This document shows positions 54,924-63,227 of a stretch of DNA of 64,000 nt, piece after piece. The stretch comes from an uncultured Pelagimonas sp. Its GTDB lineage: Bacteria; Pseudomonadota; Alphaproteobacteria; Rhodobacterales; Rhodobacteraceae. How positions within the stretch are numbered: the first letter of the stretch is position 1; every line of letters begins with the position of its first letter. The notes below the pieces were generated by a model. That model saw nothing but the letters and a program-made list of their open reading frames with translations. It ran no database searches and had not been told where the DNA came from. The stretch lies in the NCBI GenBank assembly GCA_947499735.1, contig CANMPP010000002.1:124001-188000 (forward strand). The letters run 5' to 3'. Both the position numbers and the translations under genes were made by a program.

Positions 54924-56106
54924 TACGTCGTTGGCACCTGGTGAACTGGACGATCTGCATTTGGATCGGCCAACTCCTGTGGCATTCGATCCGAAAGCCC
55001 GACATCCGTATCTAGATTTGCCCAAGCACACATTTTGGAGCCGCAGCCACAGAGGCGTGCCGCGCAATGAAATCGATCCAGTGGTTGCTGGAGGGTTTGA
55101 ATTGAAAAAACGCGATAAGATTGCGACAGCTGGCAGCTGCTTTGCTCAAAATATCGCGCGTCATTTGCAGGAACGTGGCTACAATTATCTTGTGACTGAA
55201 CAGGTGCATCCCATCATTTCCGATTCTGTTGCACGGGATTTTGGGTATGGGGTGTTCACTGCGCGCTACGGCAATATCTATACCGCACGGCAATTGTTGC
55301 AACTGACGCAGCGGGCGTATGGTGCGTTTCAACCTGTTGAAGATTGCTGGCAGGCCCGTGACGGTTTCCTCGATCCGTTCAGACCCAATATTCAACCGGT
55401 TCCTTTTGCGACGTTGGATGAATTTTACCAGCAACGCGAAATTCATTTTGCCGCATTCCGCAATATGCTGGAGCAAGCAAATGTATTTGTGTTCACCTTT
55501 GGCATGACCGAAGCATGGATGCATCGCGAAGATGGGGCCGTGTTTCCCCTGGCGCCCGGCGTTGCCGGAGGGGTTTTCGATCCGGCTGTCCATGCGTTCC
55601 ACAATTTTACGGTCAGCGAAACGGTTGCCGATTTTATGGAATTTGTTGCACGCTTCCGGTCGGTCAATCCATCGGTAAAAATCTTGATGACGGTCAGTCC
55701 CATACCTTTGGCAGCAACCGCACGCCCAGATCAAAGCGTCATCGCCGCAAGCAGTTATTCCAAGGCTGTTTTGCGCGTGGCGGTCGAGGAATTGACACAA
55801 AAGATTCAAAACTGCTTTTACTTCCCATCTTATGAAATTGTCACAGGCCACCATGCGGATGAGACCTATTTCAAAGACGATTTGCGCCAAGTCAGGCGGT
55901 CTGGTGTTGAACATGTGATGAAGCTTTTCATGCGTCATTTCACAACGCACGGGATCGATATGCCCAAACGTCATGATGCGGCTGAACTTTATCCAGGTGG
56001 ACCGGATGCGTTGGAGGGCGCATTAGATGTGATCTGTGAAGAGGCGCTGTTGGACCCCGACGCCGCTCAAAATGATGTGCAAGCGGGCGAGAGGTCTGCT
56101 TTGTGA
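54886..56106 (+). CDS. GSCFA-domain protein
   Basis: 406 residues with the eponymous GSCFA at 83-87 (IATAGSCFAQNIARHLQERG) and the later FTFGMTEAW and ILMTVSPIPLAAT segments. GSCFA proteins are related to SGNH hydrolases and are often found in polysaccharide loci; acyl transfer or ester hydrolysis on glycans is inferred, not shown. Ribosome-binding site AAGGTGA lies inside the preceding gene. Overlaps the sulfotransferase gene by 4 bp (GTGA). Confidence 0.85.
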   Translation: MSYLRHIKKLWPNTSLAPGELDDLHLDRPTPVAFDPKARHPYLDLPKHTFWSRSHRGVPRNEIDPVVAGGFELKKRDKIATAGSCFAQNIARHLQERGYNYLVTEQVHPIISDSVARDFGYGVFTARYGNIYTARQLLQLTQRAYGAFQPVEDCWQARDGFLDPFRPNIQPVPFATLDEFYQQREIHFAAFRNMLEQANVFVFTFGMTEAWMHREDGAVFPLAPGVAGGVFDPAVHAFHNFTVSETVADFMEFVARFRSVNPSVKILMTVSPIPLAATARPDQSVIAASSYSKAVLRVAVEELTQKIQNCFYFPSYEIVTGHHADETYFKDDLRQVRRSGVEHVMKLFMRHFTTHGIDMPKRHDAAELYPGGPDALEGALDVICEEALLDPDAAQNDVQAGERSAL

Positions 56107-56885
56107 AAGATGTCTCATTGGCGACACAGGTTGTCGGGCTCTATTCTTTTCCCAAAAGCGGCAATACATGGCTGCGCGCAATAATAACGGGCATCAGCCA
56201 AATGCCTGCTGACCTAAATCGATTGCAGAAATTTGTGCCAGATACACATTATGGGCCGGCTTTGGCCAATCCTTGGACGTTCCAAGAACGCAATTGGTGT
56301 TTCTATAAATCACATCGGAAAATGTTGCTGGATCAGGATTTCGATGGCGGGCCTCTGACGACGGACAAAGTCATCTATATCTACCGCCATCCTTTGGATG
56401 TGTTTTGTTCATACCTAAATTTCGCCTCAACCCGCGTTTCACCCAATGCAGGGCAGGGGCTGCCTTTTCAGTATGAAAGCGTCGAGGCTTTAAGTGCGGA
56501 AGAGTTGAATGTTTTGTTCACGATATTTCTTAAGTTTGGCACGCTTTTTCCGCGGAATGTCAGCTTTGGAAATGTCTTCGAACATGTTGGGAACTTCCGC
56601 AAATTGTCTGCAGAGACGGGTGATGTTCATATCCTTCGTTATGAAGATCTATTCGATGATTTTGATACGAGCGTCCAAAAGATATGCTGCTTTTTGGACC
56701 TGCGAGACGTCAATCTGAAGCAAGCCCATGCGACAGCTGATAAACGGACTGAACAAAATGGTCGCTTTTTTTGGAAGCGCCAAAAAGAGACGTTTCGCAA
56801 TCTGTTAACCGAAAGACAAATCCAGCGATTTTATGATCGCTGGCGCACAGACCTTTTGGCGATGGGGTATGATGATGCGGTTTAA
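56103..56885 (+). CDS. PAPS-dependent sulfotransferase
   Basis: 260-residue Sulfotransfer_1-type enzyme. 5'-phosphosulfate loop FPKSGNTWLR (16-25), KSH (69-71) near the catalytic position, and 3'-phosphate site YRHPLDVFCSY (94-104); the C-terminal FFWKRQKETFRNLLT matches the usual PAPS-binding end. Transfers sulfate to a hydroxyl, here probably on a surface glycan. GTG start overlapping the GSCFA stop. Unlike the two-domain enzyme at 11810, this is a compact single-domain sulfotransferase. Confidence 0.88.
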   Translation: MKDVSLATQVVGLYSFPKSGNTWLRAIITGISQMPADLNRLQKFVPDTHYGPALANPWTFQERNWCFYKSHRKMLLDQDFDGGPLTTDKVIYIYRHPLDVFCSYLNFASTRVSPNAGQGLPFQYESVEALSAEELNVLFTIFLKFGTLFPRNVSFGNVFEHVGNFRKLSAETGDVHILRYEDLFDDFDTSVQKICCFLDLRDVNLKQAHATADKRTEQNGRFFWKRQKETFRNLLTERQIQRFYDRWRTDLLAMGYDDAV

Positions 56886-56900
56886 AATATTAGGGAGCCA

Positions 56901-58790
56901 ATGGGTTTAGAACCAAAAGAATATGCAATCTATGCGGTTGGTCGAGATCTGCGTGAAACTGGGTTTTTGGAATTGGCGATTGCACGCCTGGCGTCGCAGT
57001 TTTCTCGTATAGATGTCTGGGTACCAGCAGAAACTGCATCTGTTTACGTTACCGAATTGGCACATATTTGCGAAGCGAATGTTCGAACATATGATGCTTC
57101 AATCCAAGGAACATTAGCAGTCCTCCGTCTGGCGATTCTGACACTTTGGGACGAAGGTGATTGCCCTTCCCAGCTGCTGTTGACCGGATCTTGCGTTTTT
57201 GGGCCTGTGGTACGCGATGGGCAATTGGAGGGGGTGAAACTCCCCTGTGACGCGGATGTGTTAGCTCCCTATTGGCACGGTTGTGATCAAGATACGCGGC
57301 TACTTGCGTCAAAAGTTTCGGGCAATTTACCGGCTTTGGATTTTACTCTTTTGGGTTCATCCGTTTTGCAAAATCCGGATTTCGTTTCTTTTTGGCGCAA
57401 CATGGTCTTGGGCGAAGATACATGGCAGGCGCAAATCGGTGGTGTTTTCCCATTCGGGAAATGGTTGCTTGATCATGGGTATCGCATTGCATATCCCATG
57501 TCTCAGGATGTTCTGGGTTCAGCAGAACCACGTTACCAAGAACCGGGCCAAGCCTTAGCCCATGGTGCGCCCTGTATCAGTTCAGACGCGTTCCACCTTG
57601 ATCCTTTGTTGCACGACCTGCACGCTATCGATCTGCGAAATGCGTTGGATCAACTGCGTCTTATGGACCCTGACCTGTATGACAAGGTCGTGGCCTATTG
57701 CCTACGGCATTTGAAACTGCGGGATTTTTGTACGCTTGCAGACCAATATGAAATCATATCGCCGCATGTTTCTAACCCATCCTCTACCGCAGAATCCGAT
57801 CACCCCTATGCCGTTTTTATCCACGCCTTTTATGCCGAGATGATGCCGGAATTTTGGGGCCACATTCAGAACCTTTCTGGATGCCCTTATTTGTTCCTGA
57901 CGACTGCTTCGGCCCAAAATGCAGAGCAGATCAGTGACTTTTTGACGGCACGTGACTGGCCAAAGGATCGATATGAAGTGCGCGTGGTTGAACAAAATCG
58001 CGGACGCGATATGTCATCCTTGTTCATCACCTGGCGCGATATTGCGCTTAGTGGGAAGTTCGATATTGCGCTGCGTTTGCATTCCAAGAAGACGCCTCAG
58101 GTGCCAAAACAGGTCGGGGTCTCTTTCAAAGCGCATCTGTTCGACAATCTTCTCGCTTCTCCAAGTTATACACGCAACATATTGAATTTGATGTCTGAAC
58201 AACCAGATGTCGGCGTGGTTATGCCACCGATCGTCCATGTTGGTTTCGGAACACTGGGCCATTCATGGTACAATAATAAGGAACCATTGCAAAAAATCGC
58301 TGCGGAGATTGGACTGAGCGTTCCTATCGATGATTTCACGCCCGTTGCGTGTTATGGAACGATGTTCTGGTTTCGGATATCTGCGCTGCGAAAGATGTTT
58401 GAACACCAATGGCGCTGGCAGGATTATAATGCTGAACCCCACCATATCGACGGTGGTCTGGCGCATGTGCAGGAACGCCTAATTGCTTATACTGCGCAAG
58501 ATAGTGGGCACCGTGTGATGCAGGTCATGAGCCCTGCGCAAGCTGCGCGCAGCTATGGGCGGCTTGAATATAAGACGCAGCTATATGCGGCGCAATTCGC
58601 GTCTAACAATGTAATGGATCATAAAATTGTCATGGATGTGAAGGGGCGTTCGTGGCGCAAGACGCTTTATTCACGGTTGCGTTTGACCTACGGGCGCATG
58701 TTGCAAAGGCACCCGGCGTCGCGGCTCTGGTTGCGCCCGATCAAGATCTTTATCGTTTCGCTTCTGGTTCAAAAATATGAGACGGAATAA
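56901..58790 (+). CDS. rhamnan synthesis F (RgpF) family protein
   Basis: 629 residues. The N-terminal ~280 resemble an RgpF-associated glycosyltransferase-like region. The C-terminal ~300 match the rhamnan-synthesis F domain: YAVFIHAFYAEMMPEFW, VEQNRGRDMSSLF, ALRLHSKKTPQ, and VACYGTMFWFRISALRKMFEH. RgpF-family proteins act in assembly of rhamnose-containing or related polysaccharides; exact reaction unknown. Ribosome-binding site AGGGAG, 15 bp after the sulfotransferase stop. A basic C-terminal helix may associate with membrane. Confidence 0.83.
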   Translation: MGLEPKEYAIYAVGRDLRETGFLELAIARLASQFSRIDVWVPAETASVYVTELAHICEANVRTYDASIQGTLAVLRLAILTLWDEGDCPSQLLLTGSCVFGPVVRDGQLEGVKLPCDADVLAPYWHGCDQDTRLLASKVSGNLPALDFTLLGSSVLQNPDFVSFWRNMVLGEDTWQAQIGGVFPFGKWLLDHGYRIAYPMSQDVLGSAEPRYQEPGQALAHGAPCISSDAFHLDPLLHDLHAIDLRNALDQLRLMDPDLYDKVVAYCLRHLKLRDFCTLADQYEIISPHVSNPSSTAESDHPYAVFIHAFYAEMMPEFWGHIQNLSGCPYLFLTTASAQNAEQISDFLTARDWPKDRYEVRVVEQNRGRDMSSLFITWRDIALSGKFDIALRLHSKKTPQVPKQVGVSFKAHLFDNLLASPSYTRNILNLMSEQPDVGVVMPPIVHVGFGTLGHSWYNNKEPLQKIAAEIGLSVPIDDFTPVACYGTMFWFRISALRKMFEHQWRWQDYNAEPHHIDGGLAHVQERLIAYTAQDSGHRVMQVMSPAQAARSYGRLEYKTQLYAAQFASNNVMDHKIVMDVKGRSWRKTLYSRLRLTYGRMLQRHPASRLWLRPIKIFIVSLLVQKYETE

Positions 58791-58797
58791 CGGAAGA

Positions 58798-59724
58798 CTA
58801 TAGCTTTCCTAGTGACGATGCCGTTGCTAGGATATGCGTTTCTGTTCTGTTTTGTCTGTAAAGACCCAGACTATACCAATCTTTTATAACAGGCAGGCCA
58901 CGCTTTTCGCGCATGTTTTTGAAACGGTGTAGGACTTTGCGTGTTTCTGTCGAAAACGCACCATCCATGTAATCCAACGACGCGGTATTGGAATCCACCC
59001 AGCGGCGAAAAATGCCAGAGTGCAAATACTTAATCCGTGCAAAGCGGGCTGACATTCCTCGATTTGGGCCAATGAGATTGCCCTCATGTTGGCGATAGAA
59101 CATGCTTGGTTGCGTGTCATATATTGTTTCACCACCCATTGCCGATACGATCTGATAGCACCACCAATCATGAAAAGAAGGTGTTGGGCCAGCACCTGCA
59201 GTTCGGGCTAATTCTGCGGCGTCAGGAGAAAGAACCATCGTGTTTCCGCCACTGGCAGATTGTATGAGTGCGTTTCGAAGACCTAAGGGGCTCTCCCGAA
59301 GAGGTGATTTGTGATAGGGCTTTTGTGTTGGGTCCGTGCCCACATCTGTTCTGCTACAATACAGCGAAATCGGATGTTTGGTCTTTTGCAATGCATCTAC
59401 CGCACGGGCAAGTTTGTCCGGATACCAAATATCATCCTGATCGCAAAATGCGACGTAGCCCTTTGTACGTTCTTGCGCAGTCAATAAGGACATGAAGTTC
59501 TTGGTGGCGCCTTGATTTGGCCCGTTCACAAATGTCACACGACTAGAATATCTTGAGGCAAAGTCAGTCAGATGATCCGTGCTGCCATCTGTTGAAGCAT
59601 CATCGCTGATCCAAAGATGCCAATTGCAGTAGGTTTGGTCCAGTATCGAATTTAGCTGATCGACTAAATGCGGAAGCCCGTTTCGAACTGCCAAAAGAAT
59701 GTGAACTTGCGGGCTATGTGTCAT
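58798..59724 (-). CDS. glycosyltransferase family 2
   Basis: About 308 residues with a GT2 domain: VHILLAVRNGLPHLVDQL, then HLWISDDASTDGSTDHL, FCDQDDIWYPDKLARAV with the DQDD metal-binding site. This pattern is typical of rhamnosyl/alpha-1,3-type GT2 enzymes. Start uncertain: ATG 59724 begins the domain cleanly, while in-frame ATGs at 59769 and 59853 would add a poorly supported extension; none has a clear ribosome-binding site. Convergent with the RgpF gene (7 bp apart), so it probably acts on the same glycan. Confidence 0.8.
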   Translation of the reverse strand: MTHSPQVHILLAVRNGLPHLVDQLNSILDQTYCNWHLWISDDASTDGSTDHLTDFASRYSSRVTFVNGPNQGATKNFMSLLTAQERTKGYVAFCDQDDIWYPDKLARAVDALQKTKHPISLYCSRTDVGTDPTQKPYHKSPLRESPLGLRNALIQSASGGNTMVLSPDAAELARTAGAGPTPSFHDWWCYQIVSAMGGETIYDTQPSMFYRQHEGNLIGPNRGMSARFARIKYLHSGIFRRWVDSNTASLDYMDGAFSTETRKVLHRFKNMREKRGLPVIKDWYSLGLYRQNRTETHILATASSLGKL

Positions 59725-60010
59725 TACCAGGTACTTGGGGGTGTGCGCGACGTATGAAGGCCACTGCATAACGGATTGATTTTTTCTATGTGACAATGTG
59801 AAAGCAATGGTTAACGCAGGTGTTTTAGATAAGATTTTTTTATTACCTATCATGAGGGCGTTGGGTGTTCGTCAAACTTTACCGCTGCTTAAACCATTGG
59901 GCGTACTTTGAGAGCGACGCAGTAAGCCACTCATTCAAATCGAGGTCCACCTGAATGTCGGAGGAAATTCGAAATTCAAGCTGGCCAGGTGCCATGTTGG
60001 TGAGATCAAA

Positions 60011-61774
60011 ATGACAACATCGCCTTATCCTGATAGTTTTGACTACACTGGTGATAACGCCTACTTGGACGCTCTCATCTATGGAGGCCAATGGTCGAGT
60101 GATCAATCGACGGTAACCCTTCAATATGCTGCGCGATCTGGAACGGACCCCTATAACATCAATGGCCTTAGCCAAGGCAATTCTTGGGCCGCCTATGAAA
60201 TCGCCGCTTTGGCCGAAGCGATGCAACTATGGGAAAATGTTGCAAATATCGATTTGGTGTACACAACCGACACAGCAACCGCAGATCTTTGGTATTGGAA
60301 AGGCGACATAGACGAGGTCGGTGCGCTAGGGTGGCACGAAGTGCCCACTGATAGCATTATTGAGCCACTTTATGGTGTTTTTGCTGATAACGGCACGGGG
60401 TGGACGACAGCGGGCTTACAGGCTGGTGGCTATGGATTTGTCACACTGCTGCATGAAATTGGGCACGGTTTAGGATTGGCTCACCCTCATCCAGATGGGA
60501 GCGGTAGCTCTGTGTTTCCTGGTGTGACGAGCGCGTTTTACAGTTTTGGCGATTATGATCTCAATCAGGGGATCTATACGCTGATGGGATATAATGATGG
60601 TTGGCCGGTCGAATATGCCAATCATTCTGCCAGTAACGGGTTCATCAATTACGGCTATTCTGCGACGCCGATGGCATTTGATATTGCGGCGGTGCAGGCG
60701 ATCTATGGCGCAAATATGTCCTATAAAGCTGGCGACAATACATATGTTCTGCCCAGTCAAAATGCGGCGGGCACGGGATGGTCTGCGATTTGGGATGCGG
60801 GTGGAACGGATACGATATCGGCTGAGGGTAGTTCGCTGGATTATCGGATTGACCTACGCGCAGCCCCTCTTACCGGTGAGAATGCCGGAGGCTACGTATC
60901 CTATTCTGCGGGCATTGTGGGTGGTTTCACGATCGCCAATGGCGTGGTGATCGAAGACGCAATTGGTGGGTCTGGCGATGACTGGATCCGAGGGAATGCA
61001 GCTGACAATACTTTGATTGGCAACGGTGGTTCAGATACTTTGATCGGTGGCGCTGGTGATGACACGTTGTCCAGCGGTCAGGGCGCTGATGTCTTGGTTG
61101 GCAGTGGGGCAGACGTTCTGATCGGGGGCGCAGGCGAAGATTTACTAACTTTCGACACTGTCCAAGGCCGGGTTTTTGTTGATCTGCAATTGGATCACCG
61201 AGAAGCAGGATTCATTGTTTTCTTTGATGAGGGTGCGGCGTCCGGTGCTACATTCGCAACTATTGAGAACCTGACGGGTGGCGCCTATTCCGACAATCTG
61301 CGTGGGGATGAAAACGATAATGTGATTAAGGGCGGTGCTGGCGACGATCGGCTTTATGGTCGTGCGGGCGATGACACTCTGGTGGGTGGTTTTGGTTCGG
61401 ATTCACTTTATGGTGGCATGGGCGCGGATGTGATGACTGGCGGAAACACTGCGGATGTCATCGATGAATTTCTCTATTTTTGGGCAGCAGAATCTGCGGC
61501 GGGATCGGATACACGTGATGTGATCACAGACTTTGTTACGGGCGAAGATAAAATTGATCTAACTCGCATCGATGCGCTGAGTTCAACCAGCGCGGATGAT
61601 AGTTTCATCTTCATTGCAACCAGCCAATTTTCTGGCGCGGCGGGCGAATTGGGATATCGTCAAGACAGCGGCGACGTGATCGTGCAGGCTGATCTTGACG
61701 GTGATGGAACAGCCGATTTTGAAATCTTTCTTGAAGGGGTGTCGACCTTAAGCGCTGTAGACTTTTATCTATAG
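60011..61774 (+). CDS. serralysin-like M10 metalloprotease with RTX repeats
   Basis: 587 residues. Zinc site HEIGHGLGLAH (148-158; HExxHxxGxxH) with Met-turn at Met192 (TLMGYND). The C-terminal half has RTX nonapeptides (GGSGDDWIRG, GGAGDDTL, GGAGDDRLYG, GRAGDDTLVG) that bind calcium, and a final DxDGDGxADFEI...VDFYL segment typical of type I secretion signals. No N-terminal signal peptide, as expected for a type I substrate. Secreted protease; no type I transporter genes are in the window. Weak GGTGAG ribosome-binding site. Confidence 0.93.
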   Translation: MTTSPYPDSFDYTGDNAYLDALIYGGQWSSDQSTVTLQYAARSGTDPYNINGLSQGNSWAAYEIAALAEAMQLWENVANIDLVYTTDTATADLWYWKGDIDEVGALGWHEVPTDSIIEPLYGVFADNGTGWTTAGLQAGGYGFVTLLHEIGHGLGLAHPHPDGSGSSVFPGVTSAFYSFGDYDLNQGIYTLMGYNDGWPVEYANHSASNGFINYGYSATPMAFDIAAVQAIYGANMSYKAGDNTYVLPSQNAAGTGWSAIWDAGGTDTISAEGSSLDYRIDLRAAPLTGENAGGYVSYSAGIVGGFTIANGVVIEDAIGGSGDDWIRGNAADNTLIGNGGSDTLIGGAGDDTLSSGQGADVLVGSGADVLIGGAGEDLLTFDTVQGRVFVDLQLDHREAGFIVFFDEGAASGATFATIENLTGGAYSDNLRGDENDNVIKGGAGDDRLYGRAGDDTLVGGFGSDSLYGGMGADVMTGGNTADVIDEFLYFWAAESAAGSDTRDVITDFVTGEDKIDLTRIDALSSTSADDSFIFIATSQFSGAAGELGYRQDSGDVIVQADLDGDGTADFEIFLEGVSTLSAVDFYL

Positions 61775-61806
61775 CGCTGGGCCGAAATAGCCTTCGTTTC
61801 TTTAGG

Positions 61807-62805
61807 TCAACCGGTGCTGAGCAAAAGCCGCACCAATGCGGTTTGTGTGTTTACGCCTGTTTTTTCGTACAGACGCGTCAAATGCGTTCGGGCGGTGTTG
61901 ACGCTAATACCCAACGCGCCCGCAGCCGCTTTCAAACCATCGCCCTTTACGACATGCCTAGCGACTGCCAGTTGCCCGTCTGACATGCGATAGATGCTTT
62001 TTGCTAAATGCAGTCGCCGTTCAATCAATGCGTCGCCATCCATCTGTAAATAGGTCATTTGATCGCGAACCAAGATGTGGGCCAGGACGAGGCCGCCTTC
62101 ATCTGTTTCGCCTAAAAATATAGGAAAACGCAGAGAGCCGCCGTTGATCGACGTGAATTTATGCATCTCAAAATCACCATGATAGGCAGCAGCATCTGCT
62201 AGGCCTGCCTGAAGGTTTGTGTCCCAATCGGGGCGGCGTGCGCGCAATCGTCCATGGGACAGTATAAAGACCGGATGGGTCTTCAAGCGATCTATCAAAC
62301 CCGGACTTGACCACACCACATGTCCAGAGGCGTTCAATGACATAATCCCATGTCCAAGATCGTTGCCGTGTTTCGTGACAATTGTAGCCTGAAGAATGCG
62401 CCATTGGCCTTCGCATTTTTCCAAAACGCGGGTCTCATATGTGTCTAGGGAACACCCATCTTTGTACCAAGATACTCCGTCAAAACGGGCCCATGCCATA
62501 TCGCCATTGATGTGAATTTTCAGGTTCTTGCGCTCATAGCGGATTTGCGAACAGACCTGATCATCTTTCATGACGCGAGTGATGTGTTGGCGTATTTGGT
62601 TCCAGCCACGCATTGAAATAATGCCCGTATTGGGCATGACACAGACATATTCCGTGTCTGAATTTTGAACCCAGCATGCGGCCCAGTCGGTGTGGCGGCC
62701 TTCGCGAAAGGATTCTGTTTCGGCAATAATTTTTGCTTCGACCGCCCGCCAATCGGGCGAATGTTCGGGTGGGGTAGAGGACTGTAATAGCGTCAGGTTG
62801 GTCAT
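61807..62805 (-). CDS. LuxR-type regulator with NTF2/SnoaL-like N-terminal domain
   Basis: 332 residues. The N-terminal ~125 look like an NTF2/SnoaL-type fold (nuclear-transport-factor-like; ends near WRILQATIVTKHG). A middle region could be a PAS-like sensor (GIMSLNASGHVVWSSPGLID). The C-terminal LuxR-type helix-turn-helix is at about 275-330: LGISVNTARTHLTRLYEKTGVNTQTALVRLLL. Start at ATG 62805, 10 bp after the stop of a small upstream gene. Ligand unknown. Coupling of an enzyme-like pocket to DNA binding suggests small-molecule sensing. Confidence 0.78.
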   Translation of the reverse strand: MTNLTLLQSSTPPEHSPDWRAVEAKIIAETESFREGRHTDWAACWVQNSDTEYVCVMPNTGIISMRGWNQIRQHITRVMKDDQVCSQIRYERKNLKIHINGDMAWARFDGVSWYKDGCSLDTYETRVLEKCEGQWRILQATIVTKHGNDLGHGIMSLNASGHVVWSSPGLIDRLKTHPVFILSHGRLRARRPDWDTNLQAGLADAAAYHGDFEMHKFTSINGGSLRFPIFLGETDEGGLVLAHILVRDQMTYLQMDGDALIERRLHLAKSIYRMSDGQLAVARHVVKGDGLKAAAGALGISVNTARTHLTRLYEKTGVNTQTALVRLLLSTG

Positions 62806-62815
62806 AGCAGCTATA

Positions 62816-63025
62816 TTACGCGTCCTTATGCTTATGGGCAAACTCTGAACCCAACGCCAAATATGATCGCGATTGGTACACGCGTTGAAGCCAAGCCAGG
62901 CCAGCCGTCCAAAAGGATAAGCTATGGGCGTTGTAAAAGGCGTCAATTTGGGACGGGGAATGCTTATCACAGGGGGAATGTGCGGCTTGATGCATTTTGA
63001 CGGCGAGTATTTGGCACATATCCAT
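62816..63025 (-). CDS. small hypothetical protein, 69 residues
   Basis: Frame MDMCQILAVKMHQAAHS... with AGGAG exactly 8 nt upstream of ATG 63025, and its stop 10 bp before the LuxR-type gene, so it looks like the first gene of a two-gene operon. The sequence is amphipathic, with an aromatic run (FWTAGLAWLQRVY) faintly like phasin-type helices. No signal peptide or family recognised. The ribosome-binding site and operon geometry are the main support. Confidence 0.5.
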   Translation of the reverse strand: MDMCQILAVKMHQAAHSPCDKHSPSQIDAFYNAHSLSFWTAGLAWLQRVYQSRSYLALGSEFAHKHKDA

Positions 63026-63227
63026 TTGGGCCACTCCTAAGATCGTTTGTGTGACCCTGTTTGTGGCATATCTGGTTGCTGTGGCTTGTCATCTGAAACG
63101 ACCACAAAGCTGATTTTGCGGTATTGCTCTGGACCTATCAATTCAAAAATCTGGACCAAGCGGGATGGGCATGGCGGTATTAGGTCGTGTACAGCTCTGA
63201 AAACACATGTTTGCATAGGATTTCCCC
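63026..63227. promoter_or_regulatory. divergent promoter region, small gene/LuxR and aldehyde dehydrogenase
   Basis: 202 bp between the small gene (minus) and the aldehyde dehydrogenase (plus). It presumably holds both promoters and could be the target of the LuxR-type regulator. No clear palindrome or consensus promoter identified. Confidence 0.4.

Noticed and set aside
55012-55974. 320-codon minus-strand frame opposite the GSCFA gene
   Set aside because: The GSCFA protein has its diagnostic motif and operon context; the opposite frame has neither.
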